Positions 1 through 7,516 of a DNA stretch of 64,000 nucleotides are shown piece by piece. The position numbers were made by a program, and so were the translations under genes. The notes beneath the pieces are model-generated. The model did no database searches. It saw nothing but the letters and a program-made list of their open reading frames with translations, and was not told the origin of the DNA. Source of the DNA: Methylolobus aquaticus (lineage in GTDB: Bacteria > Pseudomonadota > Gammaproteobacteria > Methylococcales > Methylococcaceae); assembly GCA_004168015.1 (NCBI GenBank), contig SEYW01000001.1:62001-126000 (forward strand), given 5' to 3'. Position 1 is the first letter of the stretch; every line of letters begins with the position of its first letter.

Positions 1-537
1 GGAATGGGGTCCAAAGGTATCGTTGCGTCAACGGCAGCGCTGTCGGTCCTGATGAACCAGGGTATCGGAGACACCATCCGCATCTCTCTGACGCCCGAGC
101 CGGGTGCTGACCGCACGCTGGAAGTCATCGTCGCGCAGGAAATCCTGCAGACGATGGGCATACGGTCGTTCACGCCGATGGTCATCTCCTGCCCCGGTTG
201 CGGCCGCACCACCAGCGATTATTTCCAGAAGCTGGCGCAACAGATCCAAAGCCACCTCCGCCACAAGATGCCCGAGTGGCGCAAGGTCTATCGCGGCGTC
301 GAGGACATGAATGTGGCCGTCATGGGCTGCGTGGTCAACGGCCCGGGCGAGAGCAAGAACGCCAATATCGGCATCAGTCTGCCCGGCACGGGGGAACAGC
401 CGGTGGCGCCGGTCTTTGAAGACGGCGTAAAGACGGTCACGCTGAAAGGCGATCATATCGCCGAAGAATTTCAGGCGCTGGTGGAGCGCTACATCGATAG
501 CCACTACGGTCGCGTCGACACCGACGCGGCCGCCTGA
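1..537 (+). CDS. ispG: 4-hydroxy-3-methylbut-2-enyl diphosphate synthase, C-terminal part (runs off left edge)
   Basis: This is the last ~178 residues of IspG (GcpE), the iron-sulfur enzyme that reductively opens methylerythritol cyclodiphosphate to HMBPP in the MEP isoprenoid pathway. The C-terminal cluster-binding domain is visible: CPGCGR supplies two cysteines, and [10 protein letters not shown] supplies the third cysteine and the glutamate that is the fourth ligand of the 4Fe-4S cluster. The end of the TIM-barrel ([12 protein letters not shown]) precedes it. The reading frame is open to base 1, so the start lies outside the window. It converges on the lipoprotein gene downstream, with a strong hairpin between them. 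Confidence 0.96.
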   Translation, partial: GMGSKGIVASTAALSVLMNQGIGDTIRISLTPEPGADRTLEVIVAQEILQTMGIRSFTPMVISCPGCGRTTSDYFQKLAQQIQSHLRHKMPEWRKVYRGVEDMNVAVMGCVVNGPGESKNANIGISLPGTGEQPVAPVFEDGVKTVTLKGDHIAEEFQALVERYIDSHYGRVDTDAAA

Positions 538-560
538 CAGCGGCCTGGCCGCAGCCATTC

Positions 561-588
561 CGCCCGCGGTGCTTTCGGACCGCGGGCG
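561..588. terminator. Strong hairpin between convergent genes
   Basis: A perfect 10-bp stem (561-570 pairs with 579-588) closes an 8-base loop between the convergent ends of ispG and the lipoprotein gene. It is symmetric and could end transcription from both sides. There is no clear U-tract on either strand, so intrinsic termination is inferred from position and stem strength only. Confidence 0.55.
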
Positions 589-606
589 CACGCTTCCGAA
601 CCCGCT

Positions 607-1116
607 TCATTCGTCCATCGTGATCACGACCGCGTCACCGCCGAGGCTCAGCATGAGCCCCGTTCGCTTCGCCTTGAGGTGCATGATCACGCCATTCTCG
701 TTCTGTAGCCACAGATCGCCTTTGCTGGTGTCGCCCAGTGCGAAGCCCATCCGGCCCTGTGCGTAAGCTCCGGGAAAGGCGGCCAGGGACTTGAGGTTAT
801 ACACCTCGCCCGAGGCATCGATCGACGAAACTCCGATACCGCCAACGCCCAAACCTCCGACCGTGAAGGCATGTTCACGGCCATGGAAACTCAGCGTTCC
901 ATGCCCACCCCCGGCGCTGCCGATGTAAGCAACCTGAACCTCTTCCATCCTCACATAACCGCTGAGCGGCTTGCCCTGAAGGCTCAGTAGGGGTGCATCC
1001 TCACCCGGGCGTGTCGCGCAGCCGGTCAGCAGCAGCGCCGCACCAAGCGCCGCGCAGCTGGCACGGAGCCATGGCGAAACACCGCTAATGCGCAACCGTT
1101 GATTTTCTATAGACAT
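607..1116 (-). CDS. Predicted outer-envelope lipoprotein, unknown function
   Basis: A 169-residue protein with a lipoprotein signal: a hydrophobic stretch at about residues 18-30 ends in the lipobox LLLTGC, making Cys33 the predicted lipidated residue. The mature part is glycine-rich (GGLGVGGIG at its centre) and ends in a conserved-looking block with NENGVIMHLKAKR and LSLGGDAVVI. I do not recognise a characterised family. The start is supported by GGGAG seven bases upstream of the ATG. It stands alone, convergent with ispG and about 50 bases downstream of the HMA-DsbD_2 gene on the same strand, with which it may be co-transcribed. Confidence 0.75.
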   Translation of the reverse strand: MSIENQRLRISGVSPWLRASCAALGAALLLTGCATRPGEDAPLLSLQGKPLSGYVRMEEVQVAYIGSAGGGHGTLSFHGREHAFTVGGLGVGGIGVSSIDASGEVYNLKSLAAFPGAYAQGRMGFALGDTSKGDLWLQNENGVIMHLKAKRTGLMLSLGGDAVVITMDE

Positions 1117-1164
1117 GTCATTACTCCCATACGCAGTCCGTTGTGATTCAGTCTGAGTCTTCGC

Positions 1165-2268
1165 CTAATGATGATGCGCATGGTCCCCAGGTGGTGGCTG
1201 CGACAGATCGTTCATCAGGGAATGCCAGCGAGCGCGGAGTGTCGCAAAATCATAGCCGGACTCCGTGAGCCTCAGTCCCCGGTCGGTCATCAATAATCCC
1301 ATGATCAGAACCAGTAAGCCGGAGACACGGAGTAATTCGTTCAGGACCCGTCGCGACAGCAGATGTGCGAAAAAGCCGAAACCGAGCAACGGTCCCAGCG
1401 TGCCCAGCCCGAACAAGGCCAGAATCAGCGCCCCCTCCCGCGGACTGCCCGTCCCTGCCGCCATGACATACATCGCCTGCAGCGCTCCGCACCCGAGCAG
1501 AAAACCCGACATCAGACCGATCATCAGCGGCTTCGGTTGCCGTCGGATTCCGCTCTGCACCCCGCGCATGACCGCTTGCGGAAACGCCCAGTTGAGCCAG
1601 GCCATTCCCGAGAACAGCTTGAGCATGCGAATGCCCCAGAGAATCAGATAGACGCCGGAGATCGCCGCGACCACACCGCGCATGAATGGCGTGATGGTCA
1701 ACAGAGCGCCCAGCGCTCCAAAGCCTGCGCCCAGCAGCGCGTACGATACGGTCTTGCCGGCCCCGTACAAGGCATGGGCCGCGATCAACGAGCTCAGTGT
1801 GCGCGGTTCACCGCCTGTCGTGTACGACACCACGAAGCTGCCGCACATGCCGATGCAATGAAATCCCGTCAGAAACCCGACCGCGACGAGCATCGCGTGG
1901 CCCACTTGCGGGTCGTGCATTTTCGCCATCACACCGGGCATGATGGCGATCCCCCAATAGACCAGCCCGCCGACCAGGGTCAACACCACCGCGTACTTTG
2001 CGACGGACAGCAGCCAGGCGCCGGTCCGCCCCTTCGGCGGCGCAGTCAGACCAACCGTCGTGGCAACATAGCCCTTGTCCTCGATGGCCGCCAGAATGCG
2101 GCTCAGGCGAAGAACAGCATCGTCGTACCGGACCGCGATATCCGAGGTGCCAAAATGGGCACTGACGTCAATGATGCCATCGAGGACCTTGACTGCGTCC
2201 TCGATCGTGGTTTCGCAACCACTGCACTGCATCCCCTCAATTCGCAAGGATTCGGAACGTATGGTCAT
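1165..2268 (-). CDS. HMA domain fused to DsbD_2/TauE-like membrane protein with His-rich tail
   Basis: A 367-residue fusion. Residues ~1-67 form a heavy-metal-associated domain with the metal-binding motif GMQCSGC (Cys15, Cys18). Residues ~80-330 form a polytopic membrane domain of the DsbD_2 (cytochrome c biogenesis / UreH-like) type with the hallmark LTGFHCIGMCG. The protein ends in the potential metal-binding tail DHAHHH. Such fusions are often encoded near cbb3 oxidase maturation and copper genes, so copper handling or thiol transfer across the inner membrane is a reasonable inference, not a demonstrated one. The start (ATG at 2268) is chosen for GGAG six bases upstream. An in-frame ATG at 2280 is possible; a longer open frame to 2718 has no domain content. 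Confidence 0.85.
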   Translation of the reverse strand: MTIRSESLRIEGMQCSGCETTIEDAVKVLDGIIDVSAHFGTSDIAVRYDDAVLRLSRILAAIEDKGYVATTVGLTAPPKGRTGAWLLSVAKYAVVLTLVGGLVYWGIAIMPGVMAKMHDPQVGHAMLVAVGFLTGFHCIGMCGSFVVSYTTGGEPRTLSSLIAAHALYGAGKTVSYALLGAGFGALGALLTITPFMRGVVAAISGVYLILWGIRMLKLFSGMAWLNWAFPQAVMRGVQSGIRRQPKPLMIGLMSGFLLGCGALQAMYVMAAGTGSPREGALILALFGLGTLGPLLGFGFFAHLLSRRVLNELLRVSGLLVLIMGLLMTDRGLRLTESGYDFATLRARWHSLMNDLSQPPPGDHAHHH

Positions 2269-2800
2269 CTGCAACTCCATTGAACAGGTGTGGCGCGAAC
2301 CGCCCGGCAACGGCGGGGGTCCGTGCCGCCACCCTGCACCGTCTTTGGCGCGAAGCTTAGCATGCGTCGCTGATCGTAGGCGCGTGAGATCCGGCGCAAA
2401 GCTGACGAACGGCGGGCTTCCCGAATATTCGATGCCAGACATGGCCTCAAGTTGCCGCGGGGCCGCCTCGGAGACCCGGACGGCTTCCCGCACGGAGGCC
2501 GACGGCAACGCGAGTAGCGGGCGGACCATGCACCGGTCGCGGGTATGCCCCGCGAGGCACGATGACAGCGGCCCGCAAACAAACTTGGTTAGAATATGGC
2601 GTGCGGATACTACGACGTTTCGCGTAGTTCCCTGATCGTCCGTGCCGTGTCCGGATGTGCCGGCCGCCGACGCGGGCCGTGACTGCGATGGAGCCACGCT
2701 GGACTGCACCGGGCGCACGGAATGACTTCTTTCACACCGTCAAGCACCGGCGTGCTCCGTCGGGTTCATTGGTCCCTTCCACCGCGATACCGAGACCTGA
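2269..2800. other. 532-base intergenic region without a convincing gene
   Basis: This region separates the divergently transcribed HMA-DsbD_2 gene and the glycosyltransferase pair. Open frames occur on both strands, but their translations are Arg/Pro/Ser-rich without recognisable motifs and lack good ribosome binding sites. It presumably carries promoters for both flanking units; I could not identify one with confidence. Confidence 0.6.
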
Positions 2801-4033
2801 ATGCCACCTACTCTCCTTTCGATCAATAACTATTTCTATCGACGCGGCGGGGCCGAGGTCGTTTTTCTCGAGCAAAACCGCCTGTTCGAGGAAATCGGCT
2901 GGCGAGTCATCCCGTTTGCGATGAAGCATGCCAAGAACCACCCCTCCGAATGGACCGACTACTTCGTCGATGAAATCGAGTTCGGTGAGAAATACTCGCT
3001 TTGGGAAAAGGCCCAGCGTGCCGCGAAGATCACGTACTCGCTCGAAGCGCGAAAGAAAATGGCCTCTCTGTTGGCGCGGACCCAGCCTAGCGTGGCTCAT
3101 GCCCATAACGTCTACCATCACATCTCACCTTCGTTTTTCGGGACGCTGAAGGCCCATGGGGTGCCCAGCGTACTGACGCTCCACGACCTGAAAATCGCGT
3201 GCCCGGCCTACAAGATGCTCACCCATGACGGCGTCTGCGAACGCTGCAAGGGCGGCGCAATCTGGAACGTCGTCCGTCACCGCTGCGTCAAGGAGTCCTT
3301 GAACCTGTCAGCGGTCATCTTCATGGAATCCGCCGTACACCGCTTGCTCGGTTGCTACTCGCGCGACGTCGACCGCTTCGTCACCCCAAGCCGGTTCTAC
3401 CTGGAGAAGTTCGTCGAATGGGGATGGCCCCGGGAACGTTTCACCTACATCCCGAATTTCGTCGACATCAATCACCTGAAGCCACGCGGTGAACCCGGCA
3501 CCGCCTTTGCCTACTTTGGGCGCCTCGGACCGGAAAAGGGCCTGGCAACCTTCGTCGAGGCCGCGGCACTGGCAGGCGTTCGCGCCTGGATCATCGGCAC
3601 GGGGTCTGAGGAGCCGCGGCTGCGAGCCCTTGCGGAGGCGCGCGGCGCCGATGTGGAATTCCTCGGTTACCGGACCGGAGAGGATCTGTTCGATCTGATT
3701 CGCGCGGCCCGGGCCGTGGTCCTGCCATCGGAGTGGTATGAAAACGCGCCGATGAGCGTGCTCGAAGCCTATGCGCTGGAGCGTCCGGTGATCGGCGCCG
3801 ACATCGGTGGCATTCCGGAACTGATCCGGCCGGGCGAGACCGGAGATGTCTTTCCCAGCGCCGATGCTCATGCGCTGGCCGACAGACTCCGCAGCTATAG
3901 CCGCCTGTCAGCGCCAGACATCCGCGAGATGGGAAGGACCGGGCGCGCCTGGGCGCTCAGCGACTTTACCGCCGAGCGCTACCGCGACCGGCTGTTGAGC
4001 CTCTACCAAGAAATGGGAGCAACCGCGGCATGA
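2801..4033 (+). CDS. Family 4 glycosyltransferase (first of a coupled pair)
   Basis: A 410-residue GT-B fold enzyme. The N-terminus INNYFYRRGGAEVVF is the glycine-rich acceptor-side loop. The C-terminal half holds the nucleotide-sugar site (FAYFGRLGPEKGL, then a VLPSEWYENAPMSVLEAYALERPVI block with the EX7E-type glutamates). A cysteine-rich insertion near residues 130-170 (CERCKGG followed by RHRC) is seen in a subset of GT4 enzymes and may bind metal. The gene overlaps the next one by four bases (ATGA), so the two are translationally coupled. Donor and acceptor cannot be told from sequence. It converges on the pterin-type operon at 5181-8865 and may decorate its product or act in polysaccharide synthesis. 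Confidence 0.88.
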   Translation: MPPTLLSINNYFYRRGGAEVVFLEQNRLFEEIGWRVIPFAMKHAKNHPSEWTDYFVDEIEFGEKYSLWEKAQRAAKITYSLEARKKMASLLARTQPSVAHAHNVYHHISPSFFGTLKAHGVPSVLTLHDLKIACPAYKMLTHDGVCERCKGGAIWNVVRHRCVKESLNLSAVIFMESAVHRLLGCYSRDVDRFVTPSRFYLEKFVEWGWPRERFTYIPNFVDINHLKPRGEPGTAFAYFGRLGPEKGLATFVEAAALAGVRAWIIGTGSEEPRLRALAEARGADVEFLGYRTGEDLFDLIRAARAVVLPSEWYENAPMSVLEAYALERPVIGADIGGIPELIRPGETGDVFPSADAHALADRLRSYSRLSAPDIREMGRTGRAWALSDFTAERYRDRLLSLYQEMGATAA

Positions 4034-5157
4034 GACCGAAGATCAAGATCATGTGGCTGGGCTTGCGCGGCTTTCCCGGCATTCAGGGCGGCGTGGAAAT
4101 GCACGGGGAGAAACTGTGTCCGCTGCTGGCCGAACTCGGCTGCGACATGCATGTCATCGTGCGCTCACCGTATCAGCCGAAAGAGTTCGGCGATACCTGG
4201 CACCAGGTGCGGTTTCATCGGCTGTGGGCACCCCGCTCCAAATCGCTGGAAGCGATAGTGCACAGCACATTGGGCGTGCTGTACGCCGGCCTGATCAACC
4301 GCCCCGAGATACTGCACATACAGGCGGTCGGACCGGCACTGGTCACCCCGTTGGCCCGCCTCCTCGGACTCAAGGTGGTCGTGACGCACCATGGGCCCGA
4401 TTACGAACGGCAGAAATGGGGACGCATCGGCAGACTGAGCCTGCAGCTCGGCGAGCGGCTGGGCATGCTCTGGTCGAATGCACGCATCGTGATCTCTCAG
4501 GGGATCGCGAATGCCGTCCGGACGAAATACGGGCGCGAATCCACGCTGATCCCCAACGGCGCGACACTGCCGGACCGCCCCGAGGCGACCGACTGTATCG
4601 ACTCCTTCGGGTTGGAACGCGGGAAGTATGTGCTGCTGGTCAGCCGGCTCGTGCCGGAGAAGCGTCATCTGGATCTGATCGAGGCCTTCAATCAGGCCGC
4701 GGTACCCGGCTGGAAGCTCGCGCTGGTCGGGTCTTCCGATCATCCCGACGACTACACGCGCGCGGTGCTGGGAGCCGCCGAAGCCACACCCAATGTCGTC
4801 TGTACCGGCTTCCAGACCGGCGCGGCGCTGGCGCAGCTCTACACACATGCGGGTGTCTTCGTGCTGCCTTCCTCGCATGAAGGTCTGCCCATTGCTCTGC
4901 TCGAGGCCTTGAGCTATGGGCTGACCGCGGTTGCCAGCGACATTCCCGCCAATCTGGAAGTCGATCTGCCGCCCGAGAATTACTTTCCGCTCGGCGACGT
5001 CGAGACTCTGGCCCAGCGGATCGTCCATTTCGCGGCGCAGCCGATCACCGCGGAAGAGCAGGTTTCACGCCGTGACTGGGTGGCACAACGTTACGACTGG
5101 GACGATATTGCGCAGAAAACGGCGAGTCTTTATCGGCAGGTCGTGGGTCGGGAATAG
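4030..5157 (+). CDS. Family 4 glycosyltransferase (second of a coupled pair)
   Basis: A 375-residue GT4 enzyme. The N-terminal loop is LRGFPGIQGGVEMHGEKL, the middle contains VVTHHGPDYERQKWG, and the donor site is marked by LLVSRLVPEKRHLDLIEAF and LPSSHEGLPIALLEALSYG, the usual GT4 EX7E region. The arrangement resembles rhamnosyl-, mannosyl- or galactosyltransferases of surface glycan pathways, but the sugar is not predictable by eye. Its ATG lies inside the stop of the preceding glycosyltransferase (ATGA). It ends 23 bases from the convergent methyltransferase gene, and no strong terminator separates them. Confidence 0.88.
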   Translation: MRPKIKIMWLGLRGFPGIQGGVEMHGEKLCPLLAELGCDMHVIVRSPYQPKEFGDTWHQVRFHRLWAPRSKSLEAIVHSTLGVLYAGLINRPEILHIQAVGPALVTPLARLLGLKVVVTHHGPDYERQKWGRIGRLSLQLGERLGMLWSNARIVISQGIANAVRTKYGRESTLIPNGATLPDRPEATDCIDSFGLERGKYVLLVSRLVPEKRHLDLIEAFNQAAVPGWKLALVGSSDHPDDYTRAVLGAAEATPNVVCTGFQTGAALAQLYTHAGVFVLPSSHEGLPIALLEALSYGLTAVASDIPANLEVDLPPENYFPLGDVETLAQRIVHFAAQPITAEEQVSRRDWVAQRYDWDDIAQKTASLYRQVVGRE

Positions 5158-5180
5158 CGCCGCGTCGGGCTCAATCGTTG

Positions 5181-6131
5181 TCAGTCTTCGGCTGCACTGT
5201 GCGGTGCCGCAACGGAAGGTCGATAACGGGCCAGCACGTCCAGTTGGTGCACGATGATTCCTAACTGCCCCGCCGCGAGCTGCCGGCTTCGGGTAGCAGT
5301 CCAGCGGACAAGCGGCGCCGCGTCGAGGGCACCGCGTTCGCCCTCGCCACGGATGAAGCCGAGCATCGCCTGTAGGCAAACGCTGTCGCGATCCCGATAG
5401 CTGTTGCGAAGCGGCGTCAGGTTCCAATCGGACGAACCGTAGGCAACGGTGTCCCAGTCCGGTGTGGCGAGGGCTGCCAGCAGCCGGGTGCCGGAATGCG
5501 CGCCGCCCGTCGCGGTGCCCTCCACTCGCCGCTCTTCCATCGAACGATCATATCGGTTGAGCAGTTCCTGCTCGAAACCCGGGTCGTCGAAGGAGGGAAA
5601 CAGGAAGGTACCGCCATCGTAGTTCAAGCTGGCGTACCAGTACCCCCCGGGAATCAACCACTCTTCCAGCTTGCGGCGCACCGCCGACGGATCGAGCAAG
5701 TCGACGACGGCGTGGGCGGTGATCAGATCGTAGCGCGCCGGCGGCGGATTGAACTCGGCGATACGGCAACAGGCAAACTCGACGTTGACCGTTCTGGCAA
5801 TCGACTCCCCCCGCAGCCAGGATCCCTTGTCCTTGACCACGAGATCGGCGTTTCGGAGTTCATCGACGATACGGCGGCGGGCCGTCGCCAGAAGGTCAGG
5901 GTCCTGATCGAGCGCCGTGATGGATAGATCGAGATTCGGAAACCAGCGTAGCAGCCTCCGGATCATCGCGCCGGTACCGCTGCCGAGGTCCAGACAACTC
6001 AGCCGCCCGCGTCCATGGCATTCGTCGACGAGTGCCTGCCGCACCGAACCGTTGAGGCTGCGCTCGTCGAGGAAAAACTTGGCGTCCAGAAAATCCCCAA
6101 ACGGGATCGCCTGCTCATCCTGCCATCTCAT
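5181..6131 (-). CDS. Class I SAM-dependent methyltransferase (pterin-type cluster)
   Basis: A 316-residue protein. Motif I is LDLGSGTGAMIRR, followed by an acidic residue at the end of beta 2 (ALDQDPD), and later YDLITAHAVVDLLD and IPGGYWYASLNYDGG, which together fit a Rossmann-fold SAM methyltransferase of the class I type. It is the last gene of the minus-strand operon RibA/RibD_C - dehydrogenase - PTPS - methyltransferase, and its ATG overlaps the PTPS stop by four bases (ATGA). This tight coupling argues that it methylates an intermediate or product of that pathway; the acceptor is unknown. Confidence 0.85.
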   Translation of the reverse strand: MRWQDEQAIPFGDFLDAKFFLDERSLNGSVRQALVDECHGRGRLSCLDLGSGTGAMIRRLLRWFPNLDLSITALDQDPDLLATARRRIVDELRNADLVVKDKGSWLRGESIARTVNVEFACCRIAEFNPPPARYDLITAHAVVDLLDPSAVRRKLEEWLIPGGYWYASLNYDGGTFLFPSFDDPGFEQELLNRYDRSMEERRVEGTATGGAHSGTRLLAALATPDWDTVAYGSSDWNLTPLRNSYRDRDSVCLQAMLGFIRGEGERGALDAAPLVRWTATRSRQLAAGQLGIIVHQLDVLARYRPSVAAPHSAAED

Positions 6132-6496
6132 GGTGCATAGCCTGCGAAGTCACGGTCGTTTTCCCACAGGGTGACGCTCAAGCGCGTATTGCCCAGCGCC
6201 AACCGACCGGCCAGATCCTCCTGCAGGATGCGCGCGAAGCGTTCGAGGCTAGGGTTCAATCCGCCGAAGGTGACTTGGTCGTTCAGCGTACGGTCACGAT
6301 ACTGCCCGATCACACCGAGCAAGCTTCGCTCCAGGTCGACGATATCGATCAGATAACCGTGTTCGTTGAGCTCTCGCCCTTCGATCAGCACCTCGATCCG
6401 ATAGTGATGGCTATGCAGTTCGTTTTCCTCCCCCCAATCCCCGCCGATCAGAAAGTGCTGGGCGATGAAGTCGCGCGAGATCGAAAGTCGGTACAT
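6128..6496 (-). CDS. PTPS/QueD-family protein with Glu at the catalytic Cys position
   Basis: A 122-residue member of the 6-pyruvoyl-tetrahydropterin synthase family, close to the usual ~120 residues. The zinc site is intact: His14 (IAQHFL) and His28/His30 (LHSHHY). In QueD and classical PTPS a catalytic Cys stands four residues before the first His of HxH; here that position is Glu24. Glu substitution is characteristic of PTPS-III enzymes, which convert dihydroneopterin triphosphate to 6-hydroxymethyl-dihydropterin, so a queuosine (QueD) role is unlikely. The gene sits between the dehydrogenase and the methyltransferase and is coupled to the latter, which points to a dedicated pterin or pyrimidine pathway. 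The exact substrate is not determined. Confidence 0.85.
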   Translation of the reverse strand: MYRLSISRDFIAQHFLIGGDWGEENELHSHHYRIEVLIEGRELNEHGYLIDIVDLERSLLGVIGQYRDRTLNDQVTFGGLNPSLERFARILQEDLAGRLALGNTRLSVTLWENDRDFAGYAP

Positions 6497-6508
6497 GGTC
6501 CCTTACCG

Positions 6509-7516
6509 TCACGAATACGTCAGAAGGACTTGCAATGCCCCGGCGGACGGCTCGGCCGCCAGTTCGAAGGCTTCCTGGCAACGCGCTGCCGGCAGGCTGT
6601 GGGTCACCAGGCGCTCGGGCCCGATCCTCCTGATCCAGTCCCATGCCAAGGCCAAGCGCCGCGCCTTGGTCCACCGTCCGGTGAGCCCGGGCGCGAGTGT
6701 GCTGACCTGGCTCGAGATCAGGCGGATGCGCCGGCGATGGAATGCCCCGGACAAGTCCAGCGCAGGACCGGACCGCGCATACCACGAAGCGACGACGATG
6801 CGCCCATCGAATACGGTTCGCGCCATCGCGTCGTTCAGCGCGCCAAGGTTGCCCGAGACTTCGACCACGCCGTCGAAATCGTCTTCTCCCGACAGCTCCC
6901 GCTGCAGCTTCGGGACCGACTCGGCCACCGTGTCTGCCCCGAGCACGACCGACCACTGCCTTCGGGCCGCCACCGGATCAACGGCGGCCAGCCTTGCCAG
7001 CGGGAAAGCGGCCAGAATGGCCGTGGTCAGCAGGCCCACCACACCCTGCCCGGTGACCAGCAGGCGTTCGCCGACCAAGGGCGCAGCGTCCATGACGAAA
7101 TTGAGCGCCGACTCCATGTTCGGCAGCAAGGCGGCCGCCTGCGATAAGACACCGTCGGGGACCGGCCAACAGTCGGCCGTGTCGGCCAACACGTGGTCCT
7201 GGTGCGGATGGAACAGAAACACGCGTTGCCCAACCCATAGTTCCTCCGCCGAAGAACCCGCGCGGACCACCCGTCCGACCAGCGCGTAGCCATAATGCAG
7301 TGGATAGGACCAGCCTCGATTCTTCAGCGCCGGTATCGTTTCATCGAGCGCGACGCCGCTGGGGAAGTCGCCGCGAAAGATCATCGACTCGGTCCCTGGG
7401 CTGATCGCGCTCAACTCCGTTTGCACGACGACCTGGCCAGCGCGCGGCTCGGCGACCTCGATCTCCCTGCCCTCGACGGAACCCGGGGCTACATGCATCA
7501 GCGCGAGGGCCTTCAA
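6509..7516 (-). CDS. Medium-chain dehydrogenase/reductase of the zinc-free, BchC-like type
   Basis: A 335-residue MDR protein. The GroES-like N-terminus contains SAISPGTES where zinc alcohol dehydrogenases carry their catalytic cysteine, so no catalytic zinc site is seen; the same SxGTE pattern occurs in BchC-type dehydrogenases. The Rossmann domain has LLVTGQGVVGLLTTAI as nucleotide-binding loop. The start is taken as TTG at 7516, which overlaps the stop of the RibA fusion (TTGA) and has GGAG seven bases upstream; it gives the family-like N-terminus LKALALMHVAPG. An in-frame ATG at 7498 would cut into that strand. It presumably oxidises or reduces a side chain in the product of the cluster. 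Confidence 0.85.
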   Translation of the reverse strand: MKALALMHVAPGSVEGREIEVAEPRAGQVVVQTELSAISPGTESMIFRGDFPSGVALDETIPALKNRGWSYPLHYGYALVGRVVRAGSSAEELWVGQRVFLFHPHQDHVLADTADCWPVPDGVLSQAAALLPNMESALNFVMDAAPLVGERLLVTGQGVVGLLTTAILAAFPLARLAAVDPVAARRQWSVVLGADTVAESVPKLQRELSGEDDFDGVVEVSGNLGALNDAMARTVFDGRIVVASWYARSGPALDLSGAFHRRRIRLISSQVSTLAPGLTGRWTKARRLALAWDWIRRIGPERLVTHSLPAARCQEAFELAAEPSAGALQVLLTYS

